A DNA stretch of 64,000 nt from Methylobacterium sp. 2A. Its GTDB lineage: Bacteria; Pseudomonadota; Alphaproteobacteria; Rhizobiales; Beijerinckiaceae. The DNA is taken from assembly GCF_009806555.1 (NCBI RefSeq), contig NZ_VUOK01000054.1:62001-126000 (forward strand), given 5' to 3'. The notes under the pieces are model-generated. The model saw only the letters and a program-made list of their open reading frames with translations. It made no database searches and was not told the DNA's origin. Each line of letters opens with the position of its first letter. Position 1 is the first letter of the stretch. The translations under genes were made by a program, and so were the position numbers. This document shows, one piece after another, positions 25,925-33,107 of the stretch.

Positions 25925-26647
25925 ATGGTCCGCGTTCCACGTCTGCTCCCGGTCGGAGCCCTCGTCCTGCTCTCATCCGGGCTTCTCACCGGTGTTTTCG
26001 GCGCGCTCATCGGCGCGCCGGGCCTGTCCGCTGCGCGCGCATGGGCGCAGGACGCCGCCGTCGATACGAGCGGCGACGATGCGGCGCCGGCTTCGCGCGG
26101 ACGTCGGCGCGGCCGTCAGCGGCCGGCCCGCACCGAGAAGAAGGCGGCGACGCCCCCCGGCATGCAGCAGGCGACGCCGGTGGCGATTTTCGGCGATTGG
26201 AACGTGTTCGTGAACGGCGACGGCCGCAACAAGCTCTGCTACGCGATCGCGCAGCCGCAGACGCGTTCGCCCAAGACCCTGAAGCGCGACACCGCCTACC
26301 TGTTCGTGAGTGTGCGCAAGGGTGAGAACGTCCAGAACGAGGTGGCGGTGATGCTGGGCTTCCCCTCGAAGCCCGCGGCCTCCCAGATCAAGCCCGGCTC
26401 GGCCGCCGCGCCCACCGACCCGAGCCTCAACCTCGGCAGCAGCCGCTACGGCCTCGTGGTGAAGGACGGGAATGCGTGGCTGCAGAACCCGGCCGAAGAG
26501 GCCCGGGTCGTGTCGGAGATGAGCGCCCGCAATCCGAAGCTGATCATCAAGACCACCTCGATGCGCGGCAATCCCACGAGCGATGAATACGCGCTGGGCG
26601 GCTTCGCCGAGGCCATGAAGCGCACGCGCGAGGAATGCGGGCGGTAG
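25925..26647 (+). CDS. Invasion-associated locus B (IalB) family periplasmic protein
   Basis: A 240-aa exported protein: signal peptide of about 40 residues ending near ARAWAQD, a basic linker RGRRRGRQRPARTEKK, then an IalB domain beginning VAIFGDWNVFVNGDGRNKLCYAIAQP and ending with a Cys in REECGR. Those two Cys may pair. IalB proteins are common in free-living alphaproteobacteria, so the name does not imply virulence. AGGA precedes the ATG at 25925; a GTG 6 bases upstream is the alternative. A strong terminator follows. Confidence 0.82.
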   Translation: MVRVPRLLPVGALVLLSSGLLTGVFGALIGAPGLSAARAWAQDAAVDTSGDDAAPASRGRRRGRQRPARTEKKAATPPGMQQATPVAIFGDWNVFVNGDGRNKLCYAIAQPQTRSPKTLKRDTAYLFVSVRKGENVQNEVAVMLGFPSKPAASQIKPGSAAAPTDPSLNLGSSRYGLVVKDGNAWLQNPAEEARVVSEMSARNPKLIIKTTSMRGNPTSDEYALGGFAEAMKRTREECGR

Positions 26648-26666
26648 GCCGCCGATCGGATGCGCG

Positions 26667-26707
26667 ACCCTCTGCCGAAGCGCCGGCCGCCTCGGCAGAG
26701 GGTTTTT
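26667..26707 (+). terminator. Rho-independent terminator after the IalB gene
   Basis: ACCCTCTGCCGA and TCGGCAGAGGGT pair as a 12-bp perfect stem around a G/C-rich loop, directly followed by TTTTT. It lies 20 bases after the IalB stop. Confidence 0.9.
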
Positions 26708-26718
26708 GGGTGCACCGG

Positions 26719-27021
26719 TCAGGCGCGGCGGAGGCGGGCCTGATCCGGCCCGGTGCCGGCATGCGCCCGGGCACGCACGCGCGCCCGGGCCGCGCGGGTC
26801 GCCTGCTCGGCGGTGCGGAAGAGGGTGCCGTCGAGGCCGTCGAAATCACGGGCGGATGAGAAGAACCGGACCCCGCGTCCTTCGGGGACGGCGATCCCGG
26901 CGGTGATCTCGCCGATCTCGATCACCCGCGGCGGCCCGGCCGGGCCCGGCAACGGTATGGAGGCCGGATCGGCCGCCGTCAGGCCCTCTCCGGGCGGGAA
27001 CTCTGCAACGAGACTGTGCAT
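26719..27021 (-). CDS. Small hypothetical protein
   Basis: A 100-aa reading starting MHSLVAEFPPGEG, with a middle part RVIEIGEITAGIAVPEGRG and FSSARDFDGLDGTLFRTAEQA that looks like a folded beta-rich unit, and a basic C-terminal tail. GGGAG is 12 bases upstream of the ATG, slightly far. It converges on the IalB terminator. No family is recognised. Confidence 0.5.
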   Translation of the reverse strand: MHSLVAEFPPGEGLTAADPASIPLPGPAGPPRVIEIGEITAGIAVPEGRGVRFFSSARDFDGLDGTLFRTAEQATRAARARVRARAHAGTGPDQARLRRA

Positions 27022-27093
27022 GGCACTTGAAACTCCCTGGGCCGGCGTGAAGCCATGCCGGATCGCGATGACTGCTGGATGATGGTCGACGCG

Positions 27094-27177
27094 CTAGCGT
27101 CGACAGCGCCGACCTTGGGCGCGGCAGCAGGGCACGTTCGGGAGCGTGTGGGTGTCGAACGGGTATCGCTTCGACAT
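27094..27177 (-). CDS. Possible small protein of 27 residues
   Basis: The peptide MSKRYPFDTHTLPN-VPCCRAQG-RRCRR starts at an ATG with GGAGG 7 bases upstream, one of the better ribosome sites in this part of the window. It has three Cys and a basic end. The length is too short for family recognition, so translation is only suggested by the ribosome site. Confidence 0.3.
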   Translation of the reverse strand: MSKRYPFDTHTLPNVPCCRAQGRRCRR

Positions 27178-27415
27178 CGGATGTCCTCCAGACCGAAGGA
27201 CCGCGCGGCGCGTGGGCCGTCGCAGTGCTTTAGCGTTTGATGACGCGGCGCAAGCTACGCTTCTCAAATCACCGCGACCGACGCGGGAACGACCCCGCAA
27301 CGGCACTACTGAAGATGGCGATGCCGCCCCGGCCCGTCAACGGAAGCGATTTCCGTTTTCGGGGCCGTACCTGGCAGGAAGCGGCCCCGGTTCTGCTCCC
27401 CGGAGACGGGACCCG

Positions 27416-28117
27416 TCAGGCCTGCGCGATCACCGCGGCGAGATCGGAAAAGTCCGAAAAGATCCGGGCGGCGCCGGCGCGCACGAGGTCGGCCCCCGCG
27501 GGGTCGTGGCCCCAGTGGCCGCCGCCGGTGAAGCCGGCGACCCGCATGCCGGCGCTCCGGGCGGCGGTGACGCCGGGCACGCTGTCCTCGATGACCAGGC
27601 ACGCCGCGGGCGGGACCCCCATCCTTTCGGCGGCGAACAGGAACAGGTCCGGCTCGGGCTTGCCCCGCTGCACCTGTGTTGAGGAGAAGACGCGCTCTCC
27701 GAACAGCGGCAGCAGCCCGGTCAGCGTCAGGGAATGGCGCAGCCGCACCGGATCGCTGCTGGAGGCCACGCAGATCGGCAGGCCGAGGGCCGCCACCGCC
27801 CCGGCGACGCCGCGCATCGCGCGCAGCTCGGTATCGAACAGCGCCAGGGTCTCGGCCTTGACGGTCTCGACGAAGCCCTCGGGCGCCGCAACCCCGTAAT
27901 CCCGGGCGATATGCGCCATGATGGAGGGCATGGCGGTGCCGGTGAAGCGCGCCCGCACGGTGGCGAAGTCGATCGCCACGCCGATCCGGTTGAGGCCGGC
28001 CGTGAGGCAGGCGAGGCTCAGGGGCTCGCTATCGACCAGGACGCCGTCGCAATCGAAGATCACGAGGCCGAGGGGGTATGTCGTCGCGTGCGCGTCCAAG
28101 GCCGACCGTTCCCGCAC
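27416..28117 (-). CDS. HAD-superfamily phosphatase (beta-phosphoglucomutase/phosphatase-like)
   Basis: A 233-aa subclass I HAD protein: motif I VIFDCDGVLVDSE (nucleophile Asp and acid/base Asp), a helical cap, motif II VASSSDP, motif III Lys in RGKPEPDLFLFAA and motif IV VIEDSVPGVTAARSAG. The family includes phosphoglycolate phosphatases and sugar-phosphate phosphatases; substrate is not predictable. No ATG is available: GTG at 28117 is used, with TTG at 28165 or 28099 as alternatives. It is divergent from the small membrane protein at 28258. Confidence 0.85.
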   Translation of the reverse strand: MRERSALDAHATTYPLGLVIFDCDGVLVDSEPLSLACLTAGLNRIGVAIDFATVRARFTGTAMPSIMAHIARDYGVAAPEGFVETVKAETLALFDTELRAMRGVAGAVAALGLPICVASSSDPVRLRHSLTLTGLLPLFGERVFSSTQVQRGKPEPDLFLFAAERMGVPPAACLVIEDSVPGVTAARSAGMRVAGFTGGGHWGHDPAGADLVRAGAARIFSDFSDLAAVIAQA

Positions 28118-28257
28118 GGCCCGCCGCCGCCCGCTGCCTGTGGCACGGGTGCCCCGGAGCGGCAACCGGGGGTTTACGATGGTTGCAACCGGCGGCCCGG
28201 CCCCATACTGCCGTGGCGGGCGCCAGCCGGGCGCGCAAGGCTTCGAAGACGTCCGCG

Positions 28258-28578
28258 ATGTTCCGCTTCCTGGTCCGCGTCCTGGGCTTCCTGCTGATGG
28301 CCGGCGGCTTCGTCGCGCTGGTCTATGACGGCGCCCGCTCGATCGCCAACAATGGCCTGCGGGTGACGCCGCTCTCCGAGGTGATCGCCGCCCTGTTCAA
28401 GGACCGGGCCGGCGCCCTGCAGGGCAGCGTCGAGGGGGCGGCGCCCTGGCTCTGGCACGTGCTGGGCCTGCCGCTCACCCTGGCGCCGGCCTCGCTGATC
28501 GGGCTCGGCCTCGGCGCGGTCCTGCTCTGGCTCGGCCAGCCGGGCCGCGAGCCGATCGGCTTCCTGACGAAGCCCTGA
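28258..28578 (+). CDS. Small membrane protein of unknown function
   Basis: A 106-aa protein with two transmembrane helices: FLVRVLGFLLMAGGFVALVYDG near the start and a C-terminal one around LIGLGLGAVLLWLG, separated by an amphipathic part with GARSIANNGLRVTPLSEV. Rhizobial relatives are often labelled PetM-like, but nothing else of a b6f complex is present and I do not adopt that name. Confidence 0.65.
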   Translation: MFRFLVRVLGFLLMAGGFVALVYDGARSIANNGLRVTPLSEVIAALFKDRAGALQGSVEGAAPWLWHVLGLPLTLAPASLIGLGLGAVLLWLGQPGREPIGFLTKP

Positions 28579-28594
28579 GCGCGCTCCGTCGCCC

Positions 28595-29089
28595 CTATCG
28601 ACCGGCGAGCTTGGCCCTGGCCTCGGCCAGCTCGGTTTCCAGCCGCTCGATCTCGGCAATCAGCGCGTGATGCTCGCTCACATCGAGCTGCGAGGCGAAA
28701 AAGTAGACGACCTTGCCTTCGGCATCCCGCACCGGCCCGACGAACAGGGCGTTGTGGAAGGTCGAGCCGTCCTTGCGGTAATTGAGCAGATCGACCCGGA
28801 TGTCCTTCTCCTGCCGGATGGCGGCACGGAGGCGGTCGATGGCGGCCGGGTCGGTCCCGGGGCCCTGCAGGAAGCGGCAGTTGCGGCCGGTCACTTCGAG
28901 CCGCGTGTAGCCGGTGAGCTTGAGGAAGGCGTCGTTCACGAAGACGATCGGATTGTCGTACTGGCTCGGATCCGTGATGATCATCGGCATCCGGGTCGCC
29001 CGCACCGCCGCGGCGAACGGATCGCCCCGATGCGACCCAGGTTTCAGGTTGTCCGGCACGTGACTCGTGGCGGTCCAGCCCGTTTCCAT
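28595..29089 (-). CDS. Short LOV-domain blue-light photoreceptor
   Basis: A 164-aa protein consisting of one LOV (PAS) domain with N- and C-terminal helices. The flavin-binding motif is GRNCRFLQGPGTD with the photoactive Cys at residue 71, followed by NYRKDGSTFHNALFVGPV and FFASQLDVSEH, all standard LOV marks. The C-terminal HALIAEIERLETELAEARAK is a coiled-coil helix suited to dimer signalling. There is no attached kinase or DNA-binding domain. ATG at 29089 is chosen; in-frame starts at 29107 and 29134 exist. A HWE kinase partner is plausible but not adjacent. Confidence 0.9.
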   Translation of the reverse strand: METGWTATSHVPDNLKPGSHRGDPFAAAVRATRMPMIITDPSQYDNPIVFVNDAFLKLTGYTRLEVTGRNCRFLQGPGTDPAAIDRLRAAIRQEKDIRVDLLNYRKDGSTFHNALFVGPVRDAEGKVVYFFASQLDVSEHHALIAEIERLETELAEARAKLAGR

Positions 29090-29264
29090 CCCGCTCTGCC
29101 CTCGCATGGCGGCCGGAAAGCCGCTCTTGTGCAACTACAAGCCGTAAATTGGCGGCGAGGTCCAGTCCCGCGTCAAGCTTTCGTGCCCGGACAGGGACCG
29201 AAGCTTTTTCGCCGGCCGGGGCGCTCCCATATTGGGGTAACCCGTAAGACCCGAAGGCAAGCCG

Positions 29265-29921
29265 ATGTTCCTGTTCCGCAAGCGCCCCGAGATGCCGAGC
29301 CCCGCCGAGGCCCTGCCGGGTCGCCCGACGCCGCTCCCGACGGCCGAGACCCATTCCGTCAACGGCAACCCGCTGAAAGGTCCCTATCCGGCCGGCACCG
29401 AGACGATCGTCCTCGGTCTCGGCTGCTTCTGGGGCGCCGAGCGCCGGTTCTGGCAACTGCCCGAGGGGGTGTTCGTGACCGCCGTGGGCTATGCCGGCGG
29501 CTACACCCCGAACCCGACCTACGAGGAGGTCTGCACCGGCCAGACCGGTCACAACGAGGTCGTGCTGGTCGCCTTCGACCCGGCGGTGCTGCCGTTGGAC
29601 GCGGTGCTGCGGACCTTCTTCGAGAGCCACGATCCGACCCAGGGCATGCGCCAGGGCAACGATGTCGGCACGCAGTACCGCTCAGGCATCTACACGAACG
29701 GCCCGGCGCAGGAGGCGACGGCCCGGGCAATGCGCGAAGCCTATGCCGAGGCGCTGCGTCAGCGGGGATTCCCGGACATCACCACCGAGATCAAGCCGCT
29801 GGAGCACTTCTACTTCGCGGAAGGCTACCACCAGCAGTACCTCGCCAAGAACCCGGGCGGCTATTGCGGCCTGGGCGGCACCGGCGTCAGCTGCCCGGTG
29901 GGGACCGGCGTCGCCGCCTGA
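29265..29921 (+). CDS. msrA: Peptide methionine (S)-S-oxide reductase
   Basis: Repairs oxidised methionine in proteins. The 218-aa protein has the catalytic motif LGLGCFWGAERRFW with Cys54, then VGYAGGYTPNPTYEEVCTG, and QTGHNEVVLV and EGYHQQYLAKNPGGYCG, with likely resolving Cys residues in YCGLGG and VSCPVG. An N-terminal extension of about 45 residues has no hydrophobic core, so it is probably cytoplasmic. Confidence 0.96.
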   Translation: MFLFRKRPEMPSPAEALPGRPTPLPTAETHSVNGNPLKGPYPAGTETIVLGLGCFWGAERRFWQLPEGVFVTAVGYAGGYTPNPTYEEVCTGQTGHNEVVLVAFDPAVLPLDAVLRTFFESHDPTQGMRQGNDVGTQYRSGIYTNGPAQEATARAMREAYAEALRQRGFPDITTEIKPLEHFYFAEGYHQQYLAKNPGGYCGLGGTGVSCPVGTGVAA

Positions 29922-29927
29922 TTGGTG

Positions 29928-30113
29928 TCAGGGTTTGCCGCCCGATGAATCTTGGGCCCTGCCGGGCTTGGGCTGCATGCCCGGCGCGCCGGGGGCGAGG
30001 AAATTGCCGCCGAGCTGGGGCGTGCTGTTCGGGCTGCGCAGCACGATCAGCACGCTGCCCAGCACCGAGAGGGCGACGGCGGCGGCGAGGATGAGGAAGA
30101 GCCAGCGGGGCAT
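29928..30113 (-). CDS. Small single-pass membrane protein
   Basis: A 61-aa reading with one strong transmembrane helix (LFLILAAAVALSVLGSVLIVL, residues 5-25) followed by a polar Pro/Gly-rich tail. It has no Cys and no recognised family. It is convergent with msrA with 6 bases between the stops. The ribosome site is weak, so the call rests on the helix and compactness. Confidence 0.45.
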   Translation of the reverse strand: MPRWLFLILAAAVALSVLGSVLIVLRSPNSTPQLGGNFLAPGAPGMQPKPGRAQDSSGGKP

Positions 30114-30162
30114 CCCGGGGCGTTAGCACATCGCGCCGGTTCGCGAACCGCCTCCGTTCGCC

Positions 30163-31089
30163 TCAGGGCGCCTTCAACACCGCCCGGCACGCCGCGGGGA
30201 GCGCCGCCATGGTCATGGCGGGCTTGGGCTTCGGCGGCACCTTCGGGGGCTTCGGATGCAGCACCGCGTCCGAGAACCAGTAGCCGAGGTCGTCGCAGCC
30301 GTCGCCGCCGGGCGGCGGGGCTTGGTGCTGGCAATCCTCCTGGCCGGCCGGGCAGGCGAGCCGGATATGGTAGTGGTAGTTGTGCCCGTACATCGGGCGC
30401 ACCTTGGACATCCAGCGGCTGCCCGCGGCCTCGCGGCACAGCGCCTTCTTGATCGCCGCGTTGACGAAGATGCGCTCCACCTCCGGCTGCTCGGCGGTGA
30501 GCTTGATCAGTTGCAGGTGGGTCGGCGTCCAGACCTCCGGGTCGATGTCGAGGCGGTCGGGCCGGACCATGTCGGTGGCGGAGGTCTCCTCGCGCTCCGC
30601 CCGGCTCATGCGGTGATCGGGCATCGGTGTCAGCCAGACGTCCGCGTCGATGCCGATCTGGTGCGAGGCGTGGCCGGTGATCATCGGGCCGCCCCGGGGC
30701 TGGGCCATGTCGCCGACGAGCAGACCCGGCCAGCCGACCCGGGTGGCCTTCTGCGACAGGCGCTCGATGAAGTCGACGAGGTAGGGCGTGCCCCACATCC
30801 GGTTGCGGGACGGGCGCATGACCTGCCAGTTCGGCCCGTCGAGGGGCAGCGCCTCACCGCCGGCGAAGCAGCCCTTCGCGTAGAACCCGTAGATATGGGC
30901 TGGCCCGGCCGAAGCCTTCGTCACCCGGCCGAACAGCGCCTTGGCGGGCGTCGAAGGCGCGTCCGGATGTTCAAGCGGCGGCAGGGGCTTTGGATTGACG
31001 CTGCCGCGATCCTGAGCCTGCGCGGCGGCCGGCAGGAGCAGGGCGGCGAGTGCGAGGCTCTGGGCCAGGGACGAGGCGGGGCGCGGCAT
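30163..31089 (-). CDS. mepA: Penicillin-insensitive murein endopeptidase (MepA, LAS family)
   Basis: Cleaves D-Ala-meso-DAP cross-links of peptidoglycan in the periplasm. The 308-aa precursor has a signal peptide ending LLLPAAAQAQ near residue 26. Zinc-binding residues are visible in MITGHASHQIGIDADVWL (His and Asp) and GHNYHYHIRLACP. Conserved Cys pairs in the middle and in GCDDLGYWFSDAVL agree with a periplasmic enzyme. The ATG at 31089 is the one that gives a proper signal peptide. It has a Pro/Lys-rich C-terminal linker. Confidence 0.93.
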   Translation of the reverse strand: MPRPASSLAQSLALAALLLPAAAQAQDRGSVNPKPLPPLEHPDAPSTPAKALFGRVTKASAGPAHIYGFYAKGCFAGGEALPLDGPNWQVMRPSRNRMWGTPYLVDFIERLSQKATRVGWPGLLVGDMAQPRGGPMITGHASHQIGIDADVWLTPMPDHRMSRAEREETSATDMVRPDRLDIDPEVWTPTHLQLIKLTAEQPEVERIFVNAAIKKALCREAAGSRWMSKVRPMYGHNYHYHIRLACPAGQEDCQHQAPPPGGDGCDDLGYWFSDAVLHPKPPKVPPKPKPAMTMAALPAACRAVLKAP

Positions 31090-31195
31090 GCGTTGAGGGT
31101 CGTCCGTCTGAGAGGGCGGGCGCGGGTGCGGGCCGGAACGTGGGCCACGCCCGGGGCGTTTTTCGGGCAGACACGCGACATATCGGGAGGCGCCC

Positions 31196-31579
31196 ATGTC
31201 AGCGACCGATCAGCCCGCCCTGCGGGAACCCCGCCGCCTGATCGCCAGCGACCGGGTCATCGGCACCGATGTGCGCCGGCCCGACGGGACCCGGGTCGGC
31301 CGGATCGAGCGGCTGATGCTCGACAAGGTCTCGGGCCGGGTCGCCTACGCGGTGATGAGTTTCGGCGGCTTCCTGGGCCTCGGCGAGGATTTCTACACGT
31401 TGCCCTGGTCGGTGCTCCGGTTCGAGCCCCGGCAGGACGCCTACGTGCTCGACATCACGGAGGACCAGCTCCGCGCCGCCCCGGCCCGCACCCCCGAGGG
31501 CACCGATCCGGCCGCGGACGGCGCCTGGGAGGAGCAGATCCACCGCTACTACGACGCGGCGCCCTATTGGGGGATCTGA
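31196..31579 (+). CDS. PRC-barrel domain protein
   Basis: A 127-aa soluble protein with one PRC-barrel: LIASDRVIGTDVRRPDG, VGRIERLMLDKVSGRVAYAVMS, FYTLPWSVLRFEP, then DITEDQLRAAPA. The C-terminus EEQIHRYYDAAPYW is common in rhizobial relatives. PRC-barrels act in photosynthetic reaction centres, RNA processing (RimM) and stress proteins; here the role is unknown. GGGAGG lies shortly before the ATG, and the stop touches the convergent ParB-like gene. Confidence 0.85.
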   Translation: MSATDQPALREPRRLIASDRVIGTDVRRPDGTRVGRIERLMLDKVSGRVAYAVMSFGGFLGLGEDFYTLPWSVLRFEPRQDAYVLDITEDQLRAAPARTPEGTDPAADGAWEEQIHRYYDAAPYWGI

Positions 31580-32197
31580 TCAGCCCTCCGAAGGACCGCA
31601 CCAGCCCGGGAGGTAGCCGGCATCCTTGGACTTGGCCAGCGCCATGGCCTTCTCCAGGGCAGCGGAGAAATCGTTCTCGACCCGCTTCTCCTTGATGTTG
31701 CGCCGGAGGAAGTCCGCCCACAGGAACTCGCTGAACGGCGTCGTGTCCTTGGCGAAGCCGCCGGCCCGGCGCAACTCGCCCGCGAGGCTGCGGAAGGGAT
31801 CGTCGGCGAGGTCGGCGATCGCCTTCGGGAGGTCCTTGAAGTCGCGGCGCACGCCCTCGGCATCGTAGGGATAGACCCACGCCTTGTGGTCGCAGACCGT
31901 CCAGAAGGCATCCTTCTCGAGATGGTGGAGGTCGGCGATCACCGTCACCAGCACGTCCTTGACGCCCTCCTCCTGCAAAGCGCGGGAGAGGTGGTGATGG
32001 TCGACGACGTAGTGGCGCTTCTTCGGGCCCAGCACCGTCGGGATCATGTGGGCGCCGAGGAATTCCCGCTTCTTCTCGCCGTCATAGGCGCGCCAGCGCC
32101 GGCGCTTCTCCTGCACCTCCCGGTAGCCCACCGTCATCTGGGTCGGCCGCAGCTCGGCGATCGGGATGGGCTTGAGCAGCGGTTCGCGTGTGGTCAT
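31580..32197 (-). CDS. ParB-like (ParBc_2 type) protein of unknown role
   Basis: A 205-aa soluble protein with IPIAELRPTQMTVGYREVQEK, then MIPTVLGPKKRHYVVDHHHLSRAL, where the His-rich stretch corresponds to the nucleotide-binding box of the ParB/sulfiredoxin fold. The C-terminal half is helical with WADFLRRNI. It lacks the helix-turn-helix of true ParB, and no parA or parS is nearby, so chromosome partitioning is unlikely. Adjacent, with no intergenic bases, to the PRC-barrel gene. Confidence 0.78.
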   Translation of the reverse strand: MTTREPLLKPIPIAELRPTQMTVGYREVQEKRRRWRAYDGEKKREFLGAHMIPTVLGPKKRHYVVDHHHLSRALQEEGVKDVLVTVIADLHHLEKDAFWTVCDHKAWVYPYDAEGVRRDFKDLPKAIADLADDPFRSLAGELRRAGGFAKDTTPFSEFLWADFLRRNIKEKRVENDFSAALEKAMALAKSKDAGYLPGWCGPSEG

Positions 32198-32278
32198 GAG
32201 TCGCAGGTCCTACGGGGTTCTGTCACGCAGATGTCACAAAGTGCAGCCGGTCGGAAGGTCAAGCCGGGGTGCCCGCGC

Positions 32279-32509
32279 TCACGTTTGCTGGATCACCGGC
32301 CTGCGCACCGCCTCCAGCACGAAGACCCGGATCGCCGAGGAGAGATTCTGGCCGCCGCGCCCGGCATCGATCGCGCCGATCAGCGCCTGGACCGACTGGC
32401 CCCGCGCCTCCGCGACCTCGCGCAGGGCCGTCCAGAACGGATCCTCCAGGGACACGCTGGTGCGGTGGCCCGCGATCATCACGGAATGCTTGGTGAGGCC
32501 GGCGCTCAT
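32279..32509 (-). CDS. Ribbon-helix-helix (RHH_4 type) protein
   Basis: A 76-aa protein with HRTSVSLEDPFWTALREVAEARGQSVQALIGAID, the strand-helix-helix layout of RHH_4 proteins. It sits downstream of the DUF4169 gene and fumC on the same strand, a group order repeated in many rhizobia. DNA binding is likely from the fold but no target is known. Confidence 0.8.
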   Translation of the reverse strand: MSAGLTKHSVMIAGHRTSVSLEDPFWTALREVAEARGQSVQALIGAIDAGRGGQNLSSAIRVFVLEAVRRPVIQQT

Positions 32510-32621
32510 ATCGAGCGCGCACCGCCGAAGAGGCTGACGCCAGCCGTTTCAGGGTATCGGCCCAAGACCCGAGACGGGGCGTCGAGCCGGTTCGGCGCCG
32601 GCCCTCGTATCCGGAACGCTG

Positions 32622-32779
32622 CCTTTTCCCGGGCGTATGGAGCGCCAGCGGAATGCGACCCGGGATCCGGCACAGGACGTCGCGAAGCGTCGAACTGGAT
32701 CGACCTGTGCCGCTGACGCGGCGCTTTTCGTGCTGGATCCCGGATCAGGTTCCGCTGCGCTCCACCTGTCCGGGAAAGG
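32622..32779. repeat. 158-bp intergenic element with about 50-bp imperfect inverted arms
   Basis: The left arm (32622-32673) contains TGGAGCGCCAGCGGAA and CCCGGGATCCGGCAC; the right arm (32730-32779) is close to its reverse complement, with GTGCTGGATCCCGG and TTCCGCTGCGCTCCA. A 56-bp centre separates them. It lies between the RHH and DUF4169 genes, which are on the same strand, so it interrupts their expected operon. No coding capacity. Confidence 0.75.
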
Positions 32780-32855
32780 GCGCGCGGCATGACCCGGTGG
32801 TGCGGATCGCGCGCCGCGCCTCGGCCAAACACCTCGAAAGGACTACGGTCGACCC

Positions 32856-33053
32856 TCATTCCGCCGGATCGGTATCGGGCCGTTCGAGGCGGTGACCCTC
32901 GTGGCGCTCGGTCTCCAGGGCCTTGCGCCGCTGCTGGAGGGTCTTGGCTTTCTTCGGCTGGCCGAAGGCGATCCGGTTCGACTCGGCCTTCGCGTCCTCG
33001 ACCGCGCGGGCCTTCGCCTTGCGGACCTGACGCAGGTTGATGATCTCAGCCAT
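32856..33053 (-). CDS. DUF4169 family protein
   Basis: A 65-aa highly charged protein starting MAEIINLRQVRKAKAR, followed by NRIAFGQPKKAKTLQQRRKAL and an acidic C-terminus. This is the DUF4169 pattern, a small basic helical protein of unknown role found next to fumC and an RHH gene in alphaproteobacteria, as here. Confidence 0.85.
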   Translation of the reverse strand: MAEIINLRQVRKAKARAVEDAKAESNRIAFGQPKKAKTLQQRRKALETERHEGHRLERPDTDPAE

Positions 33054-33107
33054 GGATCGCCTCCCGTGACCGGCGCGGGGGACCCCGCGCCGGCAAGTCC
33101 CAAAAAG

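Noticed and set aside
28258..28578. Label as a cytochrome b6f PetM subunit
   Set aside because: No other b6f genes and only weak resemblance in a two-helix protein; kept as unknown membrane protein.
31580..32197. Chromosome-partitioning ParB
   Set aside because: No helix-turn-helix, no parA and no parS-like sites; only the ParB-type N-terminal fold is visible.
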